NCBI RefSeq assembly: GCF_001955535.1
Contig: NZ_MPVN01000001.1
Coordinates: 868,001-932,000, forward strand
Direction: 5' to 3'
DNA from: Paenibacillus sp. FSL H7-0326
GTDB taxonomy: Bacteria > Bacillota > Bacilli > Paenibacillales > Paenibacillaceae
DNA length: 64,000 nucleotides
Below the pieces are notes generated by a model, which saw only the letters and a list, made by a program, of their open reading frames with translations, was not told the origin of the DNA and searched no databases. A program made the position numbers and the translations under genes. Numbering within the stretch: the first letter of the stretch is position 1; every line of letters starts with the position of its first letter. Shown here in pieces: positions 49,936 through 56,865 of the stretch.

Positions 49936-50268
49936 TTATAATGTTGCAGATAGTATATCTCTTAATTCAACCCAAACAAAGTCATCCTTAGAGGTTGTCA
50001 ACTTGATTCGTCTCTTATAAGTATCTATTGTCGAAACTATACCTAATAGATGTTTATTCTCAAACGAGTCAAAAACGACCAATTCCACAAGCTCACGTTG
50101 GTTGTATGAGTCCACTAATGCCCTCTCGATCAATTGCATTTCCTGTTCGTCTATAATCGGTTTACTCCGCTTTGTTTTCTCCAGCTGCCGATCAATAAAC
50201 GCTTGCCGATGTTCCGGCATAATCATTCTTGAGGACTCCATAATTCCATTACCTTCGAGTTTACCCAT
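49936..50268 (-). CDS. YolD-like protein
   Basis: A 110-residue YolD-family protein: GNGIMESSRMIMPEHRQAF at the N terminus is the family signature, followed by a basic helix and a small beta domain (ELVVFDSFENKHLLGIV, FVWVELRDIL). YolD proteins often accompany the Y-family polymerase UvrX on phages; no polymerase gene is adjacent here. GAGGTG precedes the ATG. An SOS promoter with a LexA box lies upstream, so it should be DNA-damage induced. Confidence 0.9.
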   Translation of the reverse strand: MGKLEGNGIMESSRMIMPEHRQAFIDRQLEKTKRSKPIIDEQEMQLIERALVDSYNQRELVELVVFDSFENKHLLGIVSTIDTYKRRIKLTTSKDDFVWVELRDILSATL

Positions 50269-50300
50269 GTCCGATCACCTCAGTATTTATTTACTTAGGT

Positions 50301-50330
50301 ATTATATACGAACATATGTTCTTTTATCAA
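50301..50330 (-). promoter_or_regulatory. SOS (LexA-controlled) promoter of the yolD-like gene
   Basis: On the minus strand TTGATA (50325-50330), an 18-base spacer and TATAAT (50301-50306) form a near-consensus promoter. CGAACATATGTTCT (50309-50322) between them matches the Bacillus LexA box CGAACNNNNGTTCG but for the last base. Confidence 0.8.
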
Positions 50331-50341
50331 TGGTGAATTTA

Positions 50342-50950
50342 TCAACTTTTGTACTTTAAGCGCTCTAACATTTCTGAGACGCCTCCCTGAAATACTCTGA
50401 AAGGACGGTTAGTGATGTTATACTCCCCTACCCCGATGATCCAAAGATAAGGGAATATCTTTTTGTTTGTCGGCTGCCAAGGTTCCTGCTCCCATAGTCC
50501 ACTTAGAAAGTACTGCTCATAACGATTTAACTTTTCCTGCATCACCTTATCTGTATACCGTGTCCGCTGAATTTCAACATACCAGGGAGCTCCTCTCCAA
50601 ATCATAAATATGTCTGGCTCAGGCAGTCCTTTACCGCCGAGTTTAGGTTCTACGTTAAACGTCCTCGGCGTCTCGATCCGGCGTATGTCCTTGTAGAAGT
50701 CGGCAATGGAGAGGAAATGCCCTATCTTCTGTGAATCCTGCTTCACTTGCCGCTCAGCACAGTAATATACGTACTTACGACGTTCCGTGGAGCATTTAAT
50801 AAGCCCATCCCTCCGGAGCCGCTTAAGGACAATATTGGCCTGTGTAACCGGATGCTTTGTATGTGAAAAATATAGTTCAGCAATGTCTTCCCCTCGCAAG
50901 AAACGGAACCGATTGAGGTCCGATATTATGCCTTTATCCCGATCATTCAT
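50342..50950 (-). CDS. Replication-relaxation family protein
   Basis: A 202-residue protein. An N-terminal winged helix (DLNRFRFLRGEDIAELYF, then ANIVLKRLRRDGLIKC) is followed by a replication-relaxation type domain with PDIFMIWRGAPWYVEIQ and a conserved aromatic end. The family occurs next to FtsK-like ATPases on plasmids and phages and is thought to act in replication or transfer. The start is the second of two overlapping ATGs (50948-50950) and overlaps the FtsK-like stop by eight bases, so they are coupled. Confidence 0.82.
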   Translation of the reverse strand: MNDRDKGIISDLNRFRFLRGEDIAELYFSHTKHPVTQANIVLKRLRRDGLIKCSTERRKYVYYCAERQVKQDSQKIGHFLSIADFYKDIRRIETPRTFNVEPKLGGKGLPEPDIFMIWRGAPWYVEIQRTRYTDKVMQEKLNRYEQYFLSGLWEQEPWQPTNKKIFPYLWIIGVGEYNITNRPFRVFQGGVSEMLERLKYKS

Positions 50951-52178
50951 CATCCAGCACCCCAAACACTTCAAATTCATCCTGACTTAAGTCAATGGGT
51001 TCTTCTGAGCTCGCCACCTGTGTTCGTTTAACACCTTTGTAATCCTGCAGCAGCACTTTGGCTCGATCCAAGTCCAAATATGGACCCTGTACGTATCTGC
51101 AGCCATCCAGCTTAAAGACCATCCTGCCTTTCTGGCTATTCTTAATTTGCGCTGCCTCGCCGCTGCCTAAAGTAATGCGGCTGTTGATTTCATCAGCATG
51201 CCTAAAGGCCATACGTACTGTCAGATTGTTTTTGAGCTTGCCGTCCAACACGTCCGAGTCAGGTCGCTGCATGGACAAGATGAGGAACACTCCTAATGCC
51301 CTGCCAATGGTGCTGATCTCCTCGATGCCCTGCATAATGTCCGGTTCTTTTTTGAGCAGCGCCACCTCATCCACGGCGAGAACGATATAATTGGGCCGAT
51401 CCCATTCCGGCAGATCGTCGATATGAGCTACTCCGGCCTGATCCAGCTGGCTGCCGCGCTCCTTCATTTCCTTCCGCAGCTTTAATACTATCCTCGCGAG
51501 CTCATGAGCTTCTGTGACAACCTCATTCGCTACATCACGAAAAATGTGAAACTCTGAGCGCTTCATGTCGGCGCAGTACAGGTCTAAGTCCGTACAGTGA
51601 CGTATAAGCGTTGTAATGACTGATCTAAGTGCTACAGACTTCCCGCTGCCTGTTTCCCCTGCAATGAGCAAGTGAGGGTTCTCCACCATGTTGTAAGCAA
51701 TCGTTTCTGAGTGTGTCTTACCCACGTATACCGGGAGTGACATTCCATTCACGGCAGCAGCCACTTCCTCCGGATCGTAGTCATAAGCCTGAATAGATGT
51801 GCTGTATACCCTTAAAACATAACTGGCCGCATCCTCGCTTTGCTCGAGCTCAGCCCCTGCCCCGAACATTTGTCGGAACAACCACTCTTTTTCTTGAACC
51901 TGCTTCGGATCCATTCCCTTTGGCAACTTCATTAAAGCTTCCATGCGGTTGGCGAACATTCGTATACTCGGCACCACGGGATACACCTTAACTTGCTTCC
52001 CTTTATAACCGGCAATGGTTAAGGACATCCCTCCCATCCGAAACACGTGTATCAACTTACGGCGCATAACCTTATCCGGCATCCCTTTGTACACCATATA
52101 GGCCGATATCCCACAGGCTCCCAGCCCTGCAAACTTCGCAGAAGCCATTAGGATACCAGCTCCGCTGCTTACCAGCAT
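50943..52178 (-). CDS. FtsK/SpoIIIE-like DNA translocase
   Basis: A 411-residue ATPase. A hydrophobic N terminus (about residues 5-35) suggests membrane attachment. The P-loop is LLIAGETGSGKSVALRSV near residue 172, Walker B is YIVLAVDEVALL, and the domain ends with IGRALGVFLILSMQRPDS. It lacks the gamma DNA-recognition domain of full FtsK. Such proteins pump DNA during plasmid transfer or replication. AGGAGG stands eight bases before the ATG. It is coupled to the replication-relaxation gene. Confidence 0.9.
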   Translation of the reverse strand: MLVSSGAGILMASAKFAGLGACGISAYMVYKGMPDKVMRRKLIHVFRMGGMSLTIAGYKGKQVKVYPVVPSIRMFANRMEALMKLPKGMDPKQVQEKEWLFRQMFGAGAELEQSEDAASYVLRVYSTSIQAYDYDPEEVAAAVNGMSLPVYVGKTHSETIAYNMVENPHLLIAGETGSGKSVALRSVITTLIRHCTDLDLYCADMKRSEFHIFRDVANEVVTEAHELARIVLKLRKEMKERGSQLDQAGVAHIDDLPEWDRPNYIVLAVDEVALLKKEPDIMQGIEEISTIGRALGVFLILSMQRPDSDVLDGKLKNNLTVRMAFRHADEINSRITLGSGEAAQIKNSQKGRMVFKLDGCRYVQGPYLDLDRAKVLLQDYKGVKRTQVASSEEPIDLSQDEFEVFGVLDDE

Positions 52179-52283
52179 CGGCGCTGCCTCCTAACAATTT
52201 TGATTTTTATTGTCATATCAGGCTTTTTTGCTTGTATTACAAATGTATTGATACTTATGCATTTAATCATGTAGCTACATATG

Positions 52284-52493
52284 TCACCAGGAGACGTGGA
52301 TGCCGAATATCTGCCCTGTAGCAAAGATGGCAGCACGCCATTCTGCATATGCAATTAACGCGCATGCTACATATGTAGCTGCTTTGACGAAAACAACTCG
52401 GCTGCCGTATCCATTTCGTTCTAATTTCTGTTCGATCACATGAGCGATCACACCAACGGCACCGATCTCAGCAAAAGGTAAAAGTGTATGCAT
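52284..52493 (-). CDS. Small two-helix membrane protein
   Basis: A 69-residue protein with two hydrophobic helices (LLPFAEIGAVGVIAHVIEQK and KAATYVACALIAYAEWRAAIF). It resembles SpoIIIAC-like small proteins found on some phage-plasmids, but I cannot assign it. I start at the ATG at 52491-52493 after GAGGGGTGG; it begins at the end of the parR-like gene. Its place between the partition genes and the FtsK-like gene suggests a role in DNA transfer or membrane anchoring. Confidence 0.6.
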   Translation of the reverse strand: MHTLLPFAEIGAVGVIAHVIEQKLERNGYGSRVVFVKAATYVACALIAYAEWRAAIFATGQIFGIHVSW

Positions 52494-52494
52494 T

Positions 52495-52707
52495 CTAAAT
52501 CCACCCCTCGACATTAAATGATTGTGTTACTGGCTTTTCCTCCTGCAGCATCACCGCACCGCCCCCGCCGCCCTCTGCATCTCTTTGGATCAAACGTTTG
52601 ATATATCCAGAAGAATTTGTCTTACTGGCTACAAACTCATGCCAAAAGCGCTGATCAGGATCCAGTACGTTAAACGACACTTGTATGATCTTTATATCTT
52701 TAGCCAC
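52495..52707 (-). CDS. ParR-like partition adaptor
   Basis: A 70-residue protein with a short strand and helices like a ribbon-helix-helix (IKIIQVSFNVLDPDQRFWHE, NSSGYIKRLIQRDAEG) and a Gly-rich hinge before a short tail. Size, fold pattern and position directly after a ParM-like gene fit ParR, which binds the centromere and the ParM filament. Start is GTG at 52705-52707 with AAGGAGG upstream, overlapping the parM-like gene by eight bases. The call leans on position. Confidence 0.65.
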   Translation of the reverse strand: MAKDIKIIQVSFNVLDPDQRFWHEFVASKTNSSGYIKRLIQRDAEGGGGGAVMLQEEKPVTQSFNVEGWI

Positions 52708-53509
52708 TGTAAACCCTCCTTGCGATCATCAGGAGCCCCCTGACGTTGGTGGTAAAAGGATCAGGGTCCAAGAGTACTGCCAGCGGAAACAAAGCCTGTA
52801 TGTGCGGCAGCACTTCCTCAGCTCCTCCACCTGTAATGTAGATGACCTCACTCTTATCCCATTTCCGAGCAATGGCCCTGGCTGCGATCTGTCGGCCGAA
52901 TGATCTTGCATTCAGCTTACTCTTACTCTCCATGCCCTCAGGCAGCGTAAAACTGCTCTTATTGATAAACTGCCGGTCCGTGATCGTGGCAAAGTTAACA
53001 CTTCCGCTGCCGATATCAATGATCCGGATGGTACCTGCTGCTGGCGCGATCAATAGCCCCGATGCTGCTCCTTCTGGTCCGACTTCGCAACTTTTTATGT
53101 GGATGATCTTCCTGCGACCGTTAACTGTTAGATCATGAGTGCCAATGTACATTTTCTTGATGGACTGTTTTTCAGCTTCGGTGTGCGTCTCAATCGGCTG
53201 CCCAACCAATATTTGATGATCATTACCGGATCCGTACTGATGTAAAGCAATGAGTGTTCTCAGCTTTGCGTCAAAATGTGCCTTACTGTCGTCCTTCCGA
53301 CTTTCCACGTATTCCGATTCCCTTAACGCCAGGCTGCCAGCGAATCCTGTGAGCCCTTCAAACTCCCATTCAAAATCAAATTCCCCTGTACTCTTGAGAT
53401 TTCTGTCTAGGTCATTAATGCCGATCGCTGAGGGGAACATTACAGGCTTTGGTAATCGGGCATCTAAATACTTTGTGTTGCATCCTCCTGGGTCAATCGC
53501 ACTTATCAT
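52700..53509 (-). CDS. ParM/StbA-family actin-like protein
   Basis: A 269-residue actin-fold ATPase. Phosphate 1 is in AIDPGGCNTKYLDA, phosphate 2 in IRIIDIGSGSVNFATI, and the adenosine motif in VIYITGGGAEEVLP. Filaments of such proteins push sister plasmids apart, with ParR linking them to the centromere. I start at the ATG at 53507-53509, ten bases after AGGAG; two GTG codons just upstream are alternatives. It sits in a prophage, so the element probably had or has an extrachromosomal stage. A likely centromere lies upstream. Confidence 0.88.
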   Translation of the reverse strand: MISAIDPGGCNTKYLDARLPKPVMFPSAIGINDLDRNLKSTGEFDFEWEFEGLTGFAGSLALRESEYVESRKDDSKAHFDAKLRTLIALHQYGSGNDHQILVGQPIETHTEAEKQSIKKMYIGTHDLTVNGRRKIIHIKSCEVGPEGAASGLLIAPAAGTIRIIDIGSGSVNFATITDRQFINKSSFTLPEGMESKSKLNARSFGRQIAARAIARKWDKSEVIYITGGGAEEVLPHIQALFPLAVLLDPDPFTTNVRGLLMIARRVYSG

Positions 53510-53531
53510 GTACACCACGCTCCTGCTGTCT

Positions 53532-53598
53532 GGTTATATAACTAGATACGTAACCAGGCGCTCAAAACCGATTTGGTTATGTATCTAGTTCTATAACT
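53532..53598. repeat. Candidate parC centromere: long inverted repeat upstream of parM
   Basis: The arms at 53532-53555 and 53575-53598 are inverted copies of 24 bases with three or four mismatches, both starting GGTTAT and each holding CTAG in the middle. They are 19 bases apart and lie 23 bases upstream of the parM start. Inverted and repeated blocks beside parM are typical of parC, which also acts as the operator. Confidence 0.6.
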
Positions 53599-53618
53599 AT
53601 GGAAAGTGCTTGGTCATG

Positions 53619-53647
53619 TTTCACGATTCTTTCACGATTTCACGAAT
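53619..53647. repeat. Three TTTCACGA direct repeats
   Basis: TTTCACGA occurs at 53619-53626, 53630-53637 and 53638-53645, closely spaced beyond the parC-like repeat and upstream of the plus-strand HTH gene. They may be iterons or operators for that HTH protein. Confidence 0.5.
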
Positions 53648-53696
53648 AAATTTTTCATAGATTGTCCATCCTTTTGATAAGAAAGGATGATGAGTA

Positions 53697-53924
53697 ATGT
53701 TTAAAAATTTTTTAGGTAAAGATAGATCTCCCTTGGGATCTTTTATTGATCGTAATCATAGATTGAGTCAGGAGTTACTTGCGAAGGAAACAAAATTAAG
53801 TCGGAATACGATTTCTGATCTTTGTAAAGGGGACTCTAGAAGACCTCAAATACAGACGCAACAAAAAATTGTATCCGCTCTAAGGAAATTAGGTTACAAC
53901 GTAAGCGCGAGTGATTTTTGGTGA
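53697..53924 (+). CDS. XRE-family HTH protein
   Basis: A 75-residue protein with a complete XRE helix-turn-helix (SFIDRNHRLSQELLAKETKL, SRNTISDLCKGDSRRPQIQT), probably a phage repressor or regulator of the partition genes. AAAGGATG precedes the ATG. It is divergent from the parM-like gene, with two sets of repeats between them that it may bind. Confidence 0.78.
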   Translation: MFKNFLGKDRSPLGSFIDRNHRLSQELLAKETKLSRNTISDLCKGDSRRPQIQTQQKIVSALRKLGYNVSASDFW

Positions 53925-53930
53925 TTTTGT

Positions 53931-53959
53931 TTGATACATTTTGTATCGAACACTATACT
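53931..53959 (+). promoter_or_regulatory. Promoter with overlapping palindrome upstream of a membrane-protein gene
   Basis: TTGATA (53931-53936), 17 bases and TATACT (53954-53959) form a good promoter. The palindrome GATACA-TTT-TGTATC (53933-53947) covers the -35 and spacer, so a repressor site is likely. Confidence 0.7.
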
Positions 53960-53992
53960 AAAGATGGAAAGCTATCATAAAGGAGAAGAGCC

Positions 53993-54523
53993 ATGTCCAA
54001 TGTTTCGTTAATTGTATCAATCTTGTTTTTAATTGTATCTCTGCTCTTTCTTGCATTATCAGTCTTATACGTATTAGGACGTAACAAAAAGGCTAAGAAG
54101 TCATTTAAGACATTCGCCATAACATTTTTTATCAGTGTGATTGGTTTTGTTATCTTCGGTATTACAGGACCCGACACAAATGTTAGTGGAGAAAATGAAG
54201 TTCAAGCATCAATCGAAGAAGTTAATGAAGAATCTGAAGTCAAAAGTGAGGAGTTTCTAGAGGAGTTAACTAATCAGTTGTCAATCAATTTTTCGGGGAC
54301 TTCTTGGTATAATCACATTAATACTGTACAGATTAAGCACATCAATGAAGGTTCATATGCCGTAACCATTTACACAGAACTATTCCCTAAAGAGAGTAAT
54401 AAAAAAGTTGCCGAAAATATCGCAGCTGCCATTTATGGACTGACAGAAAGACATATAGTCGAATCTGTGACCGTTTTAGGAGCTAATGACAATATAATCG
54501 AAACGGTGTTGAATCCTTTATAG
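53993..54523 (+). CDS. Phage membrane protein of unknown function
   Basis: A 176-residue protein with two N-terminal membrane helices (about residues 5-28 and 42-60), an acidic linker (QASIEEVNEESEVKSEE) and a soluble domain of about 100 residues (WYNHINTVQIKH, YAVTIYTELFPKESNKKVAE). I do not recognise the family. Its own promoter with a palindrome and its own terminator suggest independent expression, perhaps from the lysogen as a lysogenic-conversion or exclusion gene. AAAGGAG precedes the ATG. Confidence 0.7.
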   Translation: MSNVSLIVSILFLIVSLLFLALSVLYVLGRNKKAKKSFKTFAITFFISVIGFVIFGITGPDTNVSGENEVQASIEEVNEESEVKSEEFLEELTNQLSINFSGTSWYNHINTVQIKHINEGSYAVTIYTELFPKESNKKVAENIAAAIYGLTERHIVESVTVLGANDNIIETVLNPL

Positions 54524-54544
54524 ATCTTTAAATTAGAAATTCAT

Positions 54545-54583
54545 CCCCCTAACCTAAAAACCTAGGTAGGGGGAGTTTTTATT
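54545..54583 (+). terminator. Terminator of the membrane-protein gene
   Basis: CCCCCT (54545-54550) pairs with AGGGGG (54568-54573), with an inner ACCTA/TAGGT stem, followed by AGTTTTTATTT. Confidence 0.85.
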
Positions 54584-54610
54584 TAATCTGAATACAAAGG
54601 GGCCCATAAC

Positions 54611-55057
54611 TCAAGACTGAACAACTTTATCTAATTCTAATTTTACCGCATCCAAAATTACCTGATCAGTTACACCGGCTTGTGTCTTTGGTATCTGATC
54701 AAGTTTAATCCATGCTTCATGAATCTTTGCCTTTACTTCGTCGGTATGCACACTGATTCCGATTTGGTTCAGTTTTTTAACAGCATAATCAAGAGCGACG
54801 GACATTTTTTCATTACCTGCCAAATCGGCAGCCGATGACTCTGCTTTAGCGTAAGCTTCCTGCGCTACACTCCAAAGTGCATTCTGAATTGATTCCATAC
54901 CCTGCGCTTCAGCTGCAGCTTTTTTGGCATTGATCCATGCTCCTAATGCTCTCCATTGTCTTACGATGAATAGACCGATAGCAGCAATGACAACAGCTAA
55001 TACACTCAATACGACATTAGTCACAACTGGTTGAAAATACTCAAGAATGCTATTCAT
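54611..55057 (-). CDS. Phage holin, LLH type
   Basis: A 148-residue protein with one N-terminal membrane helix (VLSVLAVVIAAIGLFIVRQW), an Ala/Glu-rich amphipathic region and a helical C-terminal domain (VALDYAVKKLNQIGIS). This is the pattern of the LLH-family holins of Gram-positive phages, which open the membrane for the endolysin. The start overlaps the endolysin stop by four bases (ATGA), so the two are coupled. Confidence 0.8.
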   Translation of the reverse strand: MNSILEYFQPVVTNVVLSVLAVVIAAIGLFIVRQWRALGAWINAKKAAAEAQGMESIQNALWSVAQEAYAKAESSAADLAGNEKMSVALDYAVKKLNQIGISVHTDEVKAKIHEAWIKLDQIPKTQAGVTDQVILDAVKLELDKVVQS

Positions 55058-55863
55058 ATACCCTTACTCCCCTTCGCATTAATATCAGCTGCATGCTTTA
55101 AAAAGGCTTCACTTAGTAAACCAGAATTCTTAAGCATTTGTGCCATAGTAGAAAATTCATATCCCTTGTCATTTGACGTGGTGATGAGCTTACGTAACTT
55201 CATTTCAGACAGCAAGTCATCAGCCCATTCAGGCATAGCAGCTCTTTTTTTCAGAGCCTTGATATCCTCTTCCTGAGCTTTAAGTTGCGCTTCTGTCGCT
55301 TTTTTGAATTCATAAAACTTCTTTTCAAGTTCCACTGACATTCCTTGTGCCTCCTTTTCCTCTAAAGCATTCATTTTAGAAACGGCCTTTAGAATTTGAG
55401 TACTAGTCGGACGTTTGCCGGCTCTCAGATCAGCGAGAGACAGACCGAAAGTCATTTCAAAATGTGGATTGTCCTTAAATGACTTCCAGTCTCCGCCCCA
55501 AGCAAAACCGAGCGCTTTGGCTTCGGTAACAACTTCTACCCAATCCGCAATACCATCACAGTCCCCATCGTATTTCATGTCGTATCCGCCACGTATTAAT
55601 ACAAAATCAATCGCTAAGCTAAAGTTATGATACGACTGCCCGCCGCGGGCATTGGTTACGATCGGTCCAGTAAAAATGGTCCGGCCCTGAGCATAGAGTG
55701 AATTCTGTTCCTCTATGGTTCTTAGACCTTGAGTGATACGTATCTCAACCCCTCGGTTGTAACACCGTTCTACAAGTTTCAAAGCTCCGATCCGTACCGC
55801 TTCATTTTCAATACGGCTTATGATCGGTGCAGACTTTGCCTGCACTTCTGTTAATGCCGCCAT
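55054..55863 (-). CDS. Endolysin, M15-family L-Ala-D-Glu peptidase
   Basis: A 269-residue lytic enzyme. The N-terminal peptidase M15 domain (about 5-150) has RITQGLRTIEEQNSLYAQGR, the zinc residues in SYHNFSLAIDF and DNPHFEMTFG, and WGGDWKSFKDN, like CwlK. A coiled region (EKKFYEFKKATEAQLKAQEE) and a C-terminal repeat-like segment (LKKRAAMPEWADDLLSEMKL) probably bind the wall. I start at the ATG at 55861-55863, six bases after GGGAGG. The protein lacks a signal peptide, as phage endolysins do; the holin follows. Confidence 0.9.
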   Translation of the reverse strand: MAALTEVQAKSAPIISRIENEAVRIGALKLVERCYNRGVEIRITQGLRTIEEQNSLYAQGRTIFTGPIVTNARGGQSYHNFSLAIDFVLIRGGYDMKYDGDCDGIADWVEVVTEAKALGFAWGGDWKSFKDNPHFEMTFGLSLADLRAGKRPTSTQILKAVSKMNALEEKEAQGMSVELEKKFYEFKKATEAQLKAQEEDIKALKKRAAMPEWADDLLSEMKLRKLITTSNDKGYEFSTMAQMLKNSGLLSEAFLKHAADINAKGSKGI

Positions 55864-55893
55864 CTTCACCCTCCCAAAAGAAAAAGGACCTGA

Positions 55894-56259
55894 TTACAGA
55901 CCCTTCTCAGTTTTCTTATCGAAGATCTTAAGTTTTACAAATAAATCGAATCGCTTGGTGTATGTCAGTACGGCCAGTATGACTAGACCGACCGTTGTAC
56001 CAGCTTGTGCGATAGTCCATGCGTAGGTTTCAATGGTAATCGCCGTTAGCTCATTTGCATTACCTACTCGCATCCACACTGCTGTCACCATTTTCACGGT
56101 ATAAGCGCATAAAAAAAAGAGCATCGCCAGCATAAACAAACTGACAGCTCCTTTTGCAAATCGTTCTCTAAAATACGATGCATGAGCAATGATGATGTAT
56201 AAGGAACATGCGATGGATATCATGTATTCCGTAATAAGTACAATATCAATGACTCTCAT
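55894..56259 (-). CDS. Four-helix phage membrane protein
   Basis: A 121-residue protein with about four membrane segments (ITEYMISIACSLYIIIAHA, VSLFMLAMLFFLCAYTVKMV, TAITIETYAWTI, TTVGLVILAVLTYTKRF). It lies in the lysis region upstream of the endolysin and could be a holin-like or tail-associated protein. I start at the third codon ATG (56257-56259), eight bases after GGGGGAG. No family recognised. Confidence 0.62.
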   Translation of the reverse strand: MRVIDIVLITEYMISIACSLYIIIAHASYFRERFAKGAVSLFMLAMLFFLCAYTVKMVTAVWMRVGNANELTAITIETYAWTIAQAGTTVGLVILAVLTYTKRFDLFVKLKIFDKKTEKGL

Positions 56260-56261
56260 AG

Positions 56262-56435
56262 TCATTGCTCCCCCTTTTCGACCACTAGATAAGGAAAAAA
56301 GTGATTATTCTTTATTTCTGCCTGTAATTCACGCGAAGCATTCCGATACCTGGTTATAGTAACTCGCTCGCGTTTGGTTCTTTCGTCCAACTGTTTACTG
56401 ATCTCGCGCTGCTTTTTAAAAAGTTTGCTCCACAC
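56262..56435 (-). CDS. Small basic phage protein
   Basis: A 57-residue gene starting with GTG at 56433-56435, preceded by AGAGGAGGATAAGCC. It is highly charged: WSKLFKKQREISKQLDERTK then RERVTITRYRN, with no hydrophobic helix. It overlaps the next gene's start region and precedes it in the same direction. Good ribosome site and tight packing support it; function unknown. Confidence 0.65.
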   Translation of the reverse strand: MWSKLFKKQREISKQLDERTKRERVTITRYRNASRELQAEIKNNHFFPYLVVEKGEQ

Positions 56436-56438
56436 GGC

Positions 56439-56735
56439 TTATCCTCCTCTGCTCATGTCTTCATCTTTTTTGAGACGACCGAGCAACTCTTTGATGTCCG
56501 ATAAGCTTTCTTTGCGTTCTTCTTCCATAATTGCTTGCATTCGGTCACGATCTTCTTCTGATCGGTCTAAGTAAAGCTTAGGGACAATCTTACCCGTCAT
56601 TAACCAGTACAAGAAAGTCAAAACGATGATCAATAAGACTATAGACAAAATCAGCGAAAATCCGTATTTGTCTACAAGTTGCGCCCATTCAGCGACTTCC
56701 TGTGAGGTAACTCCCCCAGTTGTTTGCTGCAACAA
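56439..56735 (-). CDS. Single-helix phage membrane protein (BhlA/UviB-like size)
   Basis: A 98-residue protein with an N-terminal external part (TGGVTSQEVAEWAQLVDKYG), one helix (FSLILSIVLLIIVLTFLYWL) and a charged tail (DRSEEDRDRMQAIMEEERKE). Small holin-like proteins such as BhlA/UviB share this plan. Start is TTG at 56733-56735 with GGGGAGGG upstream. It opens the lysis cluster after the tail genes. Confidence 0.65.
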   Translation of the reverse strand: MLQQTTGGVTSQEVAEWAQLVDKYGFSLILSIVLLIIVLTFLYWLMTGKIVPKLYLDRSEEDRDRMQAIMEEERKESLSDIKELLGRLKKDEDMSRGG

Positions 56736-56865
56736 AATGGACCCTCCCCTTTCTCTATGTCTAAATATTTAATAGCTCTCGGTACCGCTCCCGAAGTGCT
56801 ATAACGTAATCATTTAGGGATCACCTTCTTTCGAATTAATAAATCCCTTGCATATCGGATTAGCT

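Noticed and set aside
50342..53518. Integrative conjugative element
   Set aside because: FtsK-like and replication-relaxation genes occur on such elements, but no mating-pore or relaxase genes are seen and the same unit continues into lysis and tail genes.
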